A stretch of 64,000 nucleotides of DNA from Rickettsia bellii RML369-C (GTDB taxonomy: Bacteria; Pseudomonadota; Alphaproteobacteria; Rickettsiales; Rickettsiaceae), in the NCBI RefSeq assembly GCF_000012385.1, contig NC_007940.1:1178001-1242000 (forward strand), read 5' to 3'. Of the stretch, positions 19,341-28,812 are shown one piece after another. The notes under the pieces are model-generated. The model was not told the origin of the DNA and ran no database searches. It worked only from the letters and a program-made list of their open reading frames with translations. The first letter of the stretch is position 1; each line of letters opens with the position of its first letter. A program made the translations under genes and the position numbers.

Positions 19341-19634
19341 ATGATAAATATTAATTTAAAAGGAGCAAAAAATTTCTTCAAACTCATAAAAAATTTTGCT
19401 AAACCAAAAATGGACAATGCTAGAAATACAGCTATAAACAATATAACCAAGCAAGATTTAGAAAAATCTTTCAAATTATATGAGAAAAAGCTAATAGAGT
19501 TATCACAAAAATTTTCCTTACAAGCAGCAACTAATAATGATAATTACTACCCTAAAACAGAATGGCATAATGTTGAGGTAATGGGTGCAGATGGAAACAT
19601 AGTAGTAAAAACTATACCGGTCACCGAATTATAA
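19341..19634 (+). CDS. Small protein of unknown function
   Basis: 97-residue protein beginning MININLKGAKNFF. I place the start here because AGGA lies 9 bp upstream and the promoter at 19281-19309 covers the earlier ATG at 19278. Visible: a basic N-terminal third, then a predicted helix (KQDLEKSFKLYEKKLIELSQKF) and an acidic end with WHNVEVMGADGNIVVKTIP. No signal peptide or membrane helix. I do not recognise the family. A hairpin at 19643-19672 follows the stop. Confidence 0.6.
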   Translation: MININLKGAKNFFKLIKNFAKPKMDNARNTAINNITKQDLEKSFKLYEKKLIELSQKFSLQAATNNDNYYPKTEWHNVEVMGADGNIVVKTIPVTEL

Positions 19635-19642
19635 ATCTATCA

Positions 19643-19672
19643 ATATCATTCCTGTGAAAACAGGAATGATAT
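19643..19672. terminator. Bidirectional terminator-like hairpin
   Basis: Perfect 13-bp stem ATATCATTCCTGT / ACAGGAATGATAT with a GAAA tetraloop, between two convergent genes (stops at 19634 and 19688). No long T-tract on either side, so termination strength is unclear. Confidence 0.6.
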
Positions 19673-19687
19673 ATGAACAATAACGAT

Positions 19688-20014
19688 CTAGCTTGGCAAC
19701 ACTTCAACATCCACTCCCATAGGCAGAACATAATAATTATTATCATCCATAAACCCTTTTTCATACATATAATTTTTTAAAACAGGTACTAGTTTTATCA
19801 TTTCATTAAGTAATACATACTCTTCATTTTTAATTGCTAAATTTAATACCTTATCTAATATTAATTTCTCACTATACTTTAATTTATCCCTACTATTCTT
19901 GGTCATAGAGCATATATTGTTCTCACAAAGATACAGTTTATCTTTAAAAAATTGTAACGTATTTTCAGGCGTTATCCCCTCATCATTATTATTTATGTTA
20001 TAGTTCTGTCCCAT
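19688..20014 (-). CDS. Small protein related to the ankyrin-type cluster
   Basis: 108 residues, start overlapping the stop of the broken ankyrin-type gene by 17 bp. Its second half (LNLAIKNEEYVLLNEMIKLVPVLKNYM) has the same helix-turn-helix pattern as the 106-residue protein at 21185 and the ankyrin-type repeat units between them. No signal peptide. It could be the C-terminal piece of the same ancestral protein or a separate translationally coupled gene; sequence alone does not decide. Confidence 0.55.
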   Translation of the reverse strand: MGQNYNINNNDEGITPENTLQFFKDKLYLCENNICSMTKNSRDKLKYSEKLILDKVLNLAIKNEEYVLLNEMIKLVPVLKNYMYEKGFMDDNNYYVLPMGVDVEVLPS

Positions 20015-21122
20015 TAACCCCTCCTAAATTATTTCCTAGTAATTCGTCCTCGAAATCTACCATTTTTTCATTAGGCGGATCAGGCAAATACGAATCATAC
20101 CTAATAGCATCTCTCTCATAGTCTTTCAGTATTGCTTTTATTTTATCAATTTCTTTCTTTGATAGTACTTCACTAAAGCCATATTTTTCTCCAAACATAA
20201 GAGGAGTCAAATTTTCCTTATTCTTCTCTGTTATTAGTTTAGGTTTACATTGCAGTAATATTTCTATCATTTCTGCATCTGCTTTTGCTTTATTTTTAAG
20301 TGCTATATGCAGTACATTATGACCTTCCGAATTAGTATAATCTATACATTTAGGATTATAGCTTAATATCTTTTTTACTAACTTTTTTTTATTTGACATC
20401 ACTGCTTGATAAAAAACATCTTTATTTTGTTTTAAATTAACAGCTATATAAAGTTTTAAATTTTCTTCATTTCCTTTATCATATAAATATTGCAAAAACT
20501 TTAAACTATCTGGAGTTTCTTTAGTATCTTTAATAAATAATGATTTTGATTCTCTAATAGGTACTTTACCACTAGCAACTTTTTTCTCATAATGTTCTAT
20601 TACTTTTTTAATTTTACTATTTTGCTCATTTTGAGCTTCTATGCCAAAACCATATCTTTCACCGAACATATAAGGATTTAGACTTTGATTGTCTATCCTT
20701 GCTACTAAATAAGGTTCATTTTCCAATAATATTTTTACCATCTCTACGTCTACTATACCAGCAAGAGCTTTATGCAGAATATTATGTCCCTCTAATTTAG
20801 TTTTTACGTCTATCAAATCAGTATTTATTGCCAGTATATTTTTTACTAATTCTTTCTTATTTTGTTCTACTGCTTGACAAAAAATACTTTTATTATGTTC
20901 AGTGATAGACCTAAAATATTTTTTTAATTCATTTTTTTTTTAATTCTCACAATCTTTTAAATCTAATTCTTTACAATCTGAGAGAATTGGTGCTGAAGTA
21001 GGTGTAGTTATTCTATCTTCTTCTGAATTAGGTGGAGGTAGTAAATCTTCCGATTTGCTTTTTTTTTTTGTAGCACTTAAATCTAAACTAGGTACGGATA
21101 ATTGTTTTTGTTGCTTCTTCAT
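19998..21122 (-). pseudogene. Ankyrin-type repeat gene broken by a stop codon
   Basis: One reading frame on the minus strand with a single in-frame TAA at 20940-20942. Before it: 60 residues, Lys-rich then Pro/Ser/Thr-rich, from the ATG at 21122. After it the same frame runs 314 residues to 19998. That part holds two tandem units of about 110 residues each, both with the order FxQAV..NKKxLVKxIL, GHNxLHxAL, EMxxILL and PxMFGExYGF. These are ankyrin-like helices. The first unit starts before the TTG at 20816, so an internal restart there would cut it. Hence probably inactive, or a recent mutation. Confidence 0.7.
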
Positions 21123-21184
21123 TTTTTTTCCTAAATTATAATAATTAGAGCTTAAAATAATAAATTATAATGGTTTAGGCTTTT

Positions 21185-21505
21185 TTAAACTTCATCTAAT
21201 GAGGATTGATCACTTCCTAATAATTCTGGCAAAAAATTTTTTAGCTTAGGTTCTATTTCCGACATATTTGCTACTAATTCCTTTTCACCATTCTCAAATG
21301 CGTGACAAAAAATATTTTTAATGAGTTCTTTATTACAACCATTAACATAGTGTTTTAATGCCCTAGGGTTTATTATTTTAAAAAATGCTAAATCCAATTT
21401 TGACGATACTTTTTCTGATATTAGACACTCTATTATCATATCTATATCTTCAGATGTAAGCGAATTATATATATTATTATTGGGTGCAGGGAGTAGTTGA
21501 GTCAT
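21185..21505 (-). CDS. Small protein related to the ankyrin-type cluster
   Basis: 106 residues. The block NIFCHAFENGEKELVANMSEIEPKLKN resembles the FCQAVEQNKKELVKNIL unit of the neighbouring ankyrin-type gene. No signal peptide or membrane segment. TCTCCTAAATTG upstream reads as AGGAGA on the coding strand close to the ATG, giving a good ribosome site. Function unknown; with its neighbours it looks like a lineage-specific family arranged in tandem. Confidence 0.6.
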   Translation of the reverse strand: MTQLLPAPNNNIYNSLTSEDIDMIIECLISEKVSSKLDLAFFKIINPRALKHYVNGCNKELIKNIFCHAFENGEKELVANMSEIEPKLKNFLPELLGSDQSSLDEV

Positions 21506-21643
21506 TATTTCTCCTAAATTGATAAAAATTAAATTCTTAGTAATTTAAAGTTTATAAATTTAGAAGAAACAACGCAATAAACAGAGTTGAATTTGATATT
21601 ATTTAATTGATTAACGATTGTTAATTTATCACAACTAAATTAG

Positions 21644-23116
21644 TTACTGAAGCTTTATATTTTCTGTATTCCATTCATAAGAAACATTATTATATTTAAG
21701 TATATATGGCTTAGTATCTATGGAATCTAAAGTTATATCTGCACTCATTTCATCATGAGACGAAATAATTTTATTGTAACCAAAATGAGCATAATATGGT
21801 TGATAATTTTTAAACCTTATAGTTATAAATTTATCTTTAGTAATATTTGGCATAAGCTTTATTAAATCATCAAGATTATTTAGCTTCAAATCTTTCATCT
21901 CAAAAATTTGCAGTCTATAAACATTTTTATAATCTTTAGTGAAAAATGTTGGTATAGAACTAAAGCTACTACCAGATTGAACTGAAGCTATGGCTAAAGA
22001 TTTAAGCGGAATACCTGATTTATTACTAAAATAATCATCTACTTCAAAAAATATAGCACCGCCAAAATTTACCATTCTACTGATTTTATTATTATTGACG
22101 TTATATAAATTAACTGTTTGTTCAAGCTTTTTCCCATCACGGAATATAACAAGTTTCGTAACGGCGTTTTTAGAATTGTCCATTTCTCTATCAAACATCG
22201 CTAAATTACCACCTAGCTCTTTATCATTAATAGCCCAAATAATATCACCGGCTTTCAAGACCTTTTCAGCAGGCGAACCAGCTAAAACCGTCTTAACGCT
22301 TATAACTCTATTTCTACTATCGGGAAATTTCTTTATATATTTATCCATTTCCTCTTTAGGAAAATTATTATGTCTAACAGCTTTATTTAATGAATATAGA
22401 TCGCTTATTATCCCCATATGCTGTCTTATTGGTTCTTTATTATTCTTTAAGCTTTCTAAAGTGCGGATTACATAATCGCCGTGCAATGCTAAAGAGTAGG
22501 TCTTACCACCACCATATAATACACCTATAGCCTCAATTTTATCGTTTAACACTGGTGAGCCACTAGCACCGCCGGTAACATTTAAATTAATTATATAAGT
22601 ACCTTGCGGCATCATACCATCAATATTATATAGATCAGATAAATAACCTGTATGGAAAGAAAAACCTTGTGCTTCGGTGTTACCAACTACAAAAACTTTC
22701 TGGTTTAATGTTGGAGATTCGTTAGAAAAAGGTATTTCCATTGCTGACTCTGGTATATCGTTACCAGCTACTTTTAAAACGGCATAATCTTGCCAAATAT
22801 CATAATATATTAATTTTGCCTCAGCTTGCTCACCATTATAAAAGGTAACAAAATAAGTACCGATTGCACTAAGCCCAATAACGTGAGTGTTAGTAATTAT
22901 ATAACCATTTTTCTTATCATTAATAAATCCGGTCCCTGTCCAGCTATTTGTATCTTCATAAGCTGATACAGCAATTCTAGTATCAATCGTCACAATAGCT
23001 TTCTTAGCTTTTTCAAATATAGTACTACTTATTTCCGGCGACGCTAAAACTATATTATTTAATAAAAATAGATTAACGATAAATAAAATTTTTGGTAAAA
23101 TTAATAATTTTTTCAT
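21644..23116 (-). CDS. Exported trypsin-like serine protease with PDZ domain
   Basis: 490 residues from the ATG at 23116, chosen over 23122 because GAGGTG lies 5 bp upstream. An N-terminal signal peptide ends near VLAS. The protease domain shows the triad His78 (NTHVIG), Asp110 (QDYAVLKV) and Ser185 (GGASGSPV), as in HtrA/DegP-like enzymes. A PDZ-like segment with VLAGSPAEKVLKAGDIIWAI follows near 270-330. The last 150 residues resemble no domain I know. It is divergent from dnaK with a 75-bp gap, which fits an envelope-stress protease, but not a canonical DegP. Confidence 0.85.
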   Translation of the reverse strand: MKKLLILPKILFIVNLFLLNNIVLASPEISSTIFEKAKKAIVTIDTRIAVSAYEDTNSWTGTGFINDKKNGYIITNTHVIGLSAIGTYFVTFYNGEQAEAKLIYYDIWQDYAVLKVAGNDIPESAMEIPFSNESPTLNQKVFVVGNTEAQGFSFHTGYLSDLYNIDGMMPQGTYIINLNVTGGASGSPVLNDKIEAIGVLYGGGKTYSLALHGDYVIRTLESLKNNKEPIRQHMGIISDLYSLNKAVRHNNFPKEEMDKYIKKFPDSRNRVISVKTVLAGSPAEKVLKAGDIIWAINDKELGGNLAMFDREMDNSKNAVTKLVIFRDGKKLEQTVNLYNVNNNKISRMVNFGGAIFFEVDDYFSNKSGIPLKSLAIASVQSGSSFSSIPTFFTKDYKNVYRLQIFEMKDLKLNNLDDLIKLMPNITKDKFITIRFKNYQPYYAHFGYNKIISSHDEMSADITLDSIDTKPYILKYNNVSYEWNTENIKLQ

Positions 23117-23124
23117 TAACACCT

Positions 23125-23153
23125 CTTGTAAAATGATTAAAGCAGCACTATAT
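23125..23153 (+). promoter_or_regulatory. Possible heat-shock promoter of dnaK
   Basis: CTTGTAA at 23125-23131 and GCACTATAT at 23145-23153 loosely match the sigma-32 boxes CTTGAAA and CCCATNT with about 13 bp between. Only 45 bp lie between this and the dnaK start. Confidence 0.3.
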
Positions 23154-23197
23154 CAAATAAAAAGCAATAAACAAAATAAAAAATTAATAGAGGATTT

Positions 23198-25093
23198 ATG
23201 GGAAAAGTAATAGGTATAGATCTTGGAACTACCAACTCTTGCGTTGCAGTGATGGAAGGTAAGGAGCCAAAAGTAATAGAAAACTCTGAAGGTGAGCGAA
23301 CTACGCCGTCGATTATAGCTTTCGCAAATGGTGAAAAATTAGTTGGGCAGTCCGCTAAAAGACAGGCTGTAACCAACCCGCGTAATACTGTATATGCAGT
23401 AAAAAGATTAATCGGTAGAAATTTTACCGATCCAATGGTTAAAAAAGATCAAGAAATAGTGCCATATAATATAGTTAAAGCTGATAATGGTGATGCATGG
23501 GTTGAAGTTGAAGGGAAAAAACATTCGCCTAGCCAAATTAGTGCTTTTATTTTACAAAAAATGAAAGAAACAGCTGAAAATTATTTAGGTGAAAAAGTAA
23601 CACAAGCAGTTATTACTGTGCCTGCTTACTTTAATGATGCACAGCGTCAAGCAACAAAGGATGCTGGTAAAATCGCAGGGCTTGAAGTACTTCGAATAAT
23701 CAACGAACCAACTGCTGCAGCTCTTGCTTATGGTTTTGATAAATCAGCAAGTAAAACTATTGCAGTTTATGACCTTGGTGGCGGAACATTTGACGTTTCA
23801 ATTCTTGAGATTGGTGATGGTGTTTTTGAAGTAAAATCAACTAACGGCGATACATTCCTTGGTGGTGAAGATTTTGATACAAGAATATTAGAGCATTTAA
23901 TAAATACATTCAAAAAAGAAAGTGGTATTGATTTACGTAATGACCCGCTCGCACTTCAACGTTTAAAGGAAGCAGCTGAGAAAGCTAAAAAAGAATTATC
24001 ATCTGCATTAACTACCGATATTAATTTGCCTTATATTACAGCTGATAATAGCGGTCCAAAACATTTAAATATTAAATTTACTAGAGCAGAACTTGAAAAA
24101 TTAGTCGATGATTTAATTGAGAAAACCATAGAACCTTGCCGTAAAGCTTTAAAGGATGCAGGTTTAAAAGCTTCTGATATTCAAGAAGTAGTGCTAGTTG
24201 GCGGTATGACCAGAATGCCGAAAGTACAAGAAGCAGTAGAAAAATTCTTCGGGCGTGCCCTGCATAAAGGCGTGAATCCTGATGAGGTTGTAGCTCTTGG
24301 GGCAGCTATCCAAGGCGGAGTATTAAATAAAGAAGTAACCGATATATTATTATTAGACGTTACACCTCTATCTCTTGGTATTGAAACTTTAGGCGGTGTG
24401 TTTACAAGATTAATTGATCGTAATACCACAATTCCAAGTAAGAAAAGCCAAGTGTTTTCTACTGCCGATGATAATCAGCATGCAGTAACTATTAGAGTAT
24501 TCCAAGGTGAGCGTGAAATGGCAAAAGATAATAAAATGCTTGGTCAATTTAATTTAGAAGGAATCCCTCCTGCTCCACGTGGTGTACCACAAATAGAAGT
24601 AACTTTTGACATTGATGCAAACGGCATAGTACATGTTTCAGCGAAAGATAAGGCTAGTGGTAAAGAACAAAGGGTAACAATACAGGCTTCCGGCGGTCTT
24701 AGCGATGCTGAAATCGAGCAAATGGTTAAAGATGCTGAGAAAAATGCAGATGAGGATAAAAAGCATAAAGAGCTTATTGAAGCAAAAAACGCTGCTGATA
24801 GCTTAATTTATTCTACCGAGAAAACTTTAACAGATTATAGTGATAAATTATCGTCTGAAGATAAAGGAGGCGTAGAAGAAGCTTTATCTGCTTTAAAAGC
24901 TGTTTTAGATTCAGAAGATGCTTCATTAATTAAAGAAAAAACCGAAAGCTTAACCGCTGCTAGTATGAAAATTGGCGAAGCAATGTATAAAGCTCAAAGC
25001 GACGCTGGTGCTGCGGGTAGTGCTTCTGAAGAAAATACTACTAGCAACGAAAAAGTAGTAGACGCAGACTTTGAAGATGTAGAGAAGAAGTAA
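23198..25093 (+). CDS. dnaK: Chaperone DnaK (Hsp70)
   Basis: Hsp70 chaperone, full length at 631 residues. The ATPase domain opens with [17 protein letters not shown] and carries [13 protein letters not shown] and [13 protein letters not shown]. The substrate domain has [14 protein letters not shown], and the acidic tail ends [18 protein letters not shown] lies 8 bp before the ATG. dnaJ follows after a class B repeat (25101-25190), the usual pairing, though the repeat may insulate the two. Confidence 0.98.
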   Translation: MGKVIGIDLGTTNSCVAVMEGKEPKVIENSEGERTTPSIIAFANGEKLVGQSAKRQAVTNPRNTVYAVKRLIGRNFTDPMVKKDQEIVPYNIVKADNGDAWVEVEGKKHSPSQISAFILQKMKETAENYLGEKVTQAVITVPAYFNDAQRQATKDAGKIAGLEVLRIINEPTAAALAYGFDKSASKTIAVYDLGGGTFDVSILEIGDGVFEVKSTNGDTFLGGEDFDTRILEHLINTFKKESGIDLRNDPLALQRLKEAAEKAKKELSSALTTDINLPYITADNSGPKHLNIKFTRAELEKLVDDLIEKTIEPCRKALKDAGLKASDIQEVVLVGGMTRMPKVQEAVEKFFGRALHKGVNPDEVVALGAAIQGGVLNKEVTDILLLDVTPLSLGIETLGGVFTRLIDRNTTIPSKKSQVFSTADDNQHAVTIRVFQGEREMAKDNKMLGQFNLEGIPPAPRGVPQIEVTFDIDANGIVHVSAKDKASGKEQRVTIQASGGLSDAEIEQMVKDAEKNADEDKKHKELIEAKNAADSLIYSTEKTLTDYSDKLSSEDKGGVEEALSALKAVLDSEDASLIKEKTESLTAASMKIGEAMYKAQSDAGAAGSASEENTTSNEKVVDADFEDVEKK

Positions 25094-25100
25094 AGTAGAA

Positions 25101-25190
25101 CGTCATTGCGAGGAGCGAAGCGACGTGGCAATCTCATTAAACATCCTGAGATTGCTTCGTCAATTACTTTGTAATTTCCTCGCAATGACG
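25101..25190. repeat. Dispersed repeat, class B
   Basis: 90-bp inverted repeat starting CGTCATTGCGAGGAGCGAAG and ending TTTCCTCGCAATGACG, with ATCTCA/GAGAT inner arms. Further copies at 26517, 28.3 kb, 37.5 kb, 44092 and 51139. Its location between dnaK and dnaJ could form a partial transcription stop. Confidence 0.85.
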
Positions 25191-25236
25191 TTTTATTAGT
25201 TATACATAGCCCCAAACAACCATATAATATAATTTC

Positions 25237-26367
25237 ATGTCACAAGATTATTACCAAATCCTTGGAGTTAGCAAAACAGCAAATAGTGCTGATCTTAAAA
25301 AAGCCTATCATAAGCTAGCTAAACAATATCACCCTGATAATGCCGCATCTGGTGATACAAACGCCGAGAAAAAATTTAAAGAAATCAATGCCGCTTATGA
25401 GGTTTTAAAAGACGAACAGAAAAGAGCAGCTTATGACCGATTTGGACATGATGCTTTCCAAAATCAACAAGCAAGAGGCGGAGCAGGCAGTCAGGGCGGT
25501 CATCCTTTTGGTGCTGATATCAACGATATATTTGGTGATTTCTTTAGCGACTTTATGGGCGGTGGTGGCAGAAGAAAGCCAACTTCAAGCAAGGTTAGAG
25601 GCTCTGATTTAAAATATAATCTTACGATTAATTTAGAAGAAGCATTTCATGGCGTAGAAAAAAATATTAGTTTTTCCAGTGAAGTAAAATGCGATACTTG
25701 TCATGGTAGCGGCTCTGAAAAAGGTGAAACTACAACTACTTGCGATGCTTGTGGCGGCGTAGGTGCAACTAGAGTTCAGCAAGGCTTTTTTATGATTGAA
25801 CAAACTTGTCATAAATGCCAAGGTAATGGTCAAATCATTAAGAACCCTTGTAAAAAATGCCACGGCTTAGGGCGTTATCATAAGCAACGAAACTTATCGG
25901 TGAATATTCCCGCAGGTGTTGAAAATGGCACTCGAATAAGACATCCAGGCGAAGGCGAAGCAGGTATTAGAGGCGGCAATAATGGCGATTTATATGTTGA
26001 TATCGCAATAAAACCTCATGATATTTATAAGGTAGATGGAGCAAATTTACATTGCAAACTACCTATTAGTTTTGTAAATGCTGCCCTTGGCGGAGAAGTA
26101 GCGGTGCCAGTAATTGAAGGCGGCAAAGTTAACTTAACCATTCCAGCAGGTACGCAAAACGGTGATCAGCTAAGATTATGCGGCAAAGGTATGTCTAAAA
26201 TAAGATCAACTATTAGAGGCGATATGCTTGCACATGTGCATGTTGAAGTACCTAAAAATTTATCAAAAAGACAACGAGAATTACTAGAAGAATTGAGAGG
26301 AGAATCCGCCAATGAAAAAGAAAATGACGGCAGCTTTTTTAACAAAATGAAAAGTTTGTGGTCATAA
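25237..26367 (+). CDS. dnaJ: Chaperone DnaJ (Hsp40)
   Basis: Type I J-protein, 376 residues, co-chaperone stimulating DnaK. J domain with the HPD motif (QYHPDN) near residue 33 and a Gly/Phe-rich region 75-125. Four zinc-binding CxxCxGxG units follow: [24 protein letters not shown] and CKKCHGLG, then the C-terminal substrate domains. Complete. Confidence 0.98.
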   Translation: MSQDYYQILGVSKTANSADLKKAYHKLAKQYHPDNAASGDTNAEKKFKEINAAYEVLKDEQKRAAYDRFGHDAFQNQQARGGAGSQGGHPFGADINDIFGDFFSDFMGGGGRRKPTSSKVRGSDLKYNLTINLEEAFHGVEKNISFSSEVKCDTCHGSGSEKGETTTTCDACGGVGATRVQQGFFMIEQTCHKCQGNGQIIKNPCKKCHGLGRYHKQRNLSVNIPAGVENGTRIRHPGEGEAGIRGGNNGDLYVDIAIKPHDIYKVDGANLHCKLPISFVNAALGGEVAVPVIEGGKVNLTIPAGTQNGDQLRLCGKGMSKIRSTIRGDMLAHVHVEVPKNLSKRQRELLEELRGESANEKENDGSFFNKMKSLWS

Positions 26368-26516
26368 AATTAAGTTTAACTTTTTTCTAGAAATAAAACC
26401 TCTGATGTTATAAAATATTTTATGTGTCATTCTATTCCCGCTTGATGCTGGTCTTGTTGCATGGCTCGATTTTTCCCCTGTCATCCCGTGGCGGCATTGT
26501 TACGTGAATACTAAGT

Positions 26517-26607
26517 CGTCATTACGAGAAGCGAAGCGACGTGGCAATCTCAGGAAATAATAATGAGATTGCTTCGTCAAAACTTACAGTTTTTCCTCGC
26601 AATGACG
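26517..26607. repeat. Class B repeat within a repeat-filled gap
   Basis: CGTCATTACGAGAAGCGAAG...TTTCCTCGCAATGACG. Flanks at 26448-26510 (CATGGCTCGATTTTT...GTCATCCCGTGGCGGCATTG) and 26630-26770 (broken class A and B ends) make the whole 400-bp gap after dnaJ repeat debris; no gene seen. Confidence 0.8.
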
Positions 26608-26806
26608 AGAAAATGATCTACGCAACAATGCATCCCGTGGCTTGCTAACTAGGTTCAGCTAAAAAATGCTATAAGTTAGCATTTTTTTACTTCCTTGCTT
26701 CGTCAATTACTTTGTAATTTCCTTAGCTCAGACGGAAAAACTAATCCACGCTGACAAACCTCACGCTAGAATGACACCAAACAATACTATATATCAGAGG
26801 TTTTTT

Positions 26807-27034
26807 ATGCCTTACAAAAACAATACCGACCTACCCGATTCAGTCAAAAATCATCTTCCAAAGCATGCTCAAGATATTTATCGTGAAGCTTTTAACCATG
26901 CATTTGAACAATATAAATCTCCTAAAAAAAGACGGGATAACGATTCTAGAGAAACTGTTGCACATAAAGTAGCATGGTCAGCTGTGGAAAAGAAATATCA
27001 TAAAAACGATAAGGGCGATTGGGTGAGTCATTAG
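26807..27034 (+). CDS. ChaB family protein
   Basis: 75-residue protein of the ChaB family, named after a proposed regulator of cation transport in E. coli; real function unsettled. The conserved core is visible: LPDSVKNHLPKHAQDIYREAFNHAFEQY, then VAHKVAWSAVEKKY and the final GDWV. Start is the ATG at 26807 (MPYKNN), since the ATG at 26771 is part of a repeat tail. No cation antiporter gene lies next to it. Confidence 0.85.
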   Translation: MPYKNNTDLPDSVKNHLPKHAQDIYREAFNHAFEQYKSPKKRRDNDSRETVAHKVAWSAVEKKYHKNDKGDWVSH

Positions 27035-27089
27035 ATTTTAAATTATTTTTTTCAGAGTCCCATAGTAACATTTTAGATTAGATTCACTC

Positions 27090-27785
27090 ATGCAAAGAAA
27101 AAAAGAAGAATATTCAAAATTAATCTATAACTCTTCCTTAATTTTTAAAATTAAAAAAGTAGCACTTCCTACCCTTAAAGTTTTTCAACAAGAAGTAACT
27201 AAGAAATATCCTAATATTTCTATTAAAATTGATACTCAAACTATAATAAAAGAGATGGTTGACTCATTTTCAAAAGCTTTGTCTTCTTTATTTGAAGAAG
27301 ATGATATAAAGTTTAATAATTTACATTATGCCGGAGGATATGTTTTAGTTTTTTTTTCATCTAATTTATGGACTTATTGGAAAGGTGAATATCTCTATCC
27401 TAAAATTCCAGAATATCAAAATCTAATGTTTTTAAGATCAATGTATATTTATAGTAAAATTGATTATATGCTTAATTACCAATATACTGATAAAATACAA
27501 AAAATTTATAATTATTTTACTCAATCCGATCAGAGTAATATTATCCATGCGAATGATTCTAAGGACAACCTAGTGTTATTAGAAGATTTTAAAAAGCAAA
27601 AAAAAACTTATACTAATCAAAAATTTGCTGATTCGCTTACTAACTATTTAGAAAATTTACTTTTGCAAGAATATTATAAAGCTTTTGATAAAATTAATAT
27701 AGATGATAACTTAAACAACATATGCAACCTTTTTGAAATAAATGCGATAATGGAATTAATTAGTTCTATTAAATCATCAAATTGA
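27090..27785 (+). CDS. Protein of unknown function, 231 residues
   Basis: Lys- and Asn-rich soluble-looking protein with no signal peptide, no clear membrane span and no motif I recognise. It is rich in predicted helix; notable segments are LHYAGGYVLVFFSSNLWTYWKGEYLYP near 95-120 and the C-terminal NICNLFEINAIMELISSIK. Flanked by the ChaB gene and a class C repeat. Codon use matches the neighbours. It could be a lineage-specific effector or remnant. Confidence 0.55.
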   Translation: MQRKKEEYSKLIYNSSLIFKIKKVALPTLKVFQQEVTKKYPNISIKIDTQTIIKEMVDSFSKALSSLFEEDDIKFNNLHYAGGYVLVFFSSNLWTYWKGEYLYPKIPEYQNLMFLRSMYIYSKIDYMLNYQYTDKIQKIYNYFTQSDQSNIIHANDSKDNLVLLEDFKKQKKTYTNQKFADSLTNYLENLLLQEYYKAFDKINIDDNLNNICNLFEINAIMELISSIKSSN

Positions 27786-27793
27786 ACCGACTA

Positions 27794-27924
27794 TAGTATA
27801 CTCGTTTTATTTGAAAAATTGGCTATGTCGTCTTTGTATCCTTCAGATGCTCACGTACCTTTTGTACGCTCCGCTCCTCGGCTTACAGACTCCATGCTCT
27901 TTTCCAAATAAAACTTCGTCTACC
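27794..27924. repeat. Dispersed repeat, class C
   Basis: About 130 bp from GTATACTCGTTTTATTTG to CAAATAAAACTTCGTCTAC, so its ends are inverted copies of each other: TTTTATTTG and CAAATAAAA. The interior holds CTCACGTACC...GTACGCTCCGCTCCTCG as in other class C copies. It follows the stop of the 231-residue gene. Confidence 0.8.
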
Positions 27925-28083
27925 CAACTTTTCATTTATTAGCAGTATATCCTGAATTGAGAGCAGGTAGCTAGTTGTTCGCCAGTTTGCCTATTAGTTA
28001 TAAGCGTTTGTATTAATGCATGTTGTCCAATCCAATTGAGTTTAATTATGTAGGATTGTTAATAATTCATCTTGTGTTTACGG

Positions 28084-28156
28084 TGCCAATGTGGGGATTT
28101 GAACCCCAGACCTACGCATTACGAATGCACCGCTCTACCAGCTGAGCTACATCGGC
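28084..28156 (-). tRNA. tRNA-Thr (CGT)
   Basis: 73-nt cloverleaf on the minus strand. The 7-bp acceptor stem GCCGATG/CATTGGC has one G-T pair, the D arm reads AGCTCAGCTGGTAGAGC, the anticodon loop is TTCGTAA (anticodon CGT, reading ACG), and the T arm is CTGGGGTTCAAATCCCCA. The 3' CCA is not fully encoded (ACCG). No intron. Confidence 0.95.
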
Positions 28157-28237
28157 AAGAATTTAAAATAAGAAAATTATTTTGAAAGTATTATTGTGGA
28201 AGTACTAGGCTCTGTAAAGGAAAATTAATTTAATTTT

Positions 28238-28404
28238 TTGGTATTACTAACTAAATATAGATATCGTCATAAGCTATGCGACTGCAAGGAGCTTGACAAT
28301 CCAGGAAAAATAATAAAAATGCTATGCATTTTACTAGATTGCTTCGTCAAAACTTATAGTTTTTCCTCGCAATGACGATATCTATATTTAGTTAGTAATA
28401 CCAA
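28238..28404. mobile_element. MITE-like element with 33-bp perfect terminal repeats
   Basis: The ends, 28238-28270 and 28372-28404, are exact inverted copies over 33 bp, beginning TTGGTATTACTAACTAAATA. The interior is class B-like (GCAAGGAGC...GATTGCTTCGTCAAAAC...CCTCGCAATGACG). No coding capacity. A related copy with the interior reversed starts at 37483. Confidence 0.8.
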
Positions 28405-28489
28405 TTTTTCTTCACGAACCTAACAATGCGTCCTTAATACAATTTTCGCATGGCATTGTGGTGTGGTTCGGTTTCACATCTGTGTTATG

Positions 28490-28690
28490 CCATGGCGGCA
28501 TTGTTGTATGGCTTCGATTTCATTCCCTCGTGAGGTTTGCTTGCATGGATCGAAAAACGCCCTAAGGTAGTCATCTAGTTGCTTGGGAACTAGATCCAGA
28601 AAAATAACTAAAAATATCAATATTACTGATATTTTTAACTGGATCCCGTGAATAAATCACGGGATGACAGGAGGAAATGATCCATGAGGG
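28490..28690. repeat. Class A composite repeat
   Basis: GGCGGCATTG...GGATCGAAAAACGCCCTAAGG...CTAGATCCAG...AAAATATCAATATTACTGATATTTTT...CTGGATCCCGTGAATAAATCACGGGATGAC...ATGAGGGCAATGCCGCC. Blocks of this composite recur at 37.96-38.12 kb and 38.55-38.71 kb. The gap 28405-28812 holds no gene. Confidence 0.7.
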
Positions 28691-28812
28691 CAATGCCGCC
28701 ACGGGATGAGAAAGGAAAAATTACTTCACGCAAGCACAACGACTACGTTAGGATGACATTTTACACTTTTTTCAAGCTATGCAAGCCTGAAGCAAACTAG
28801 ATTATAATACCA

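Noticed and set aside
28084-28156. Further tRNA or rRNA genes
   Set aside because: Scanning for T-arm patterns such as GGTTCGAATCC on both strands gave only the Thr gene; no rRNA-like sequence seen.
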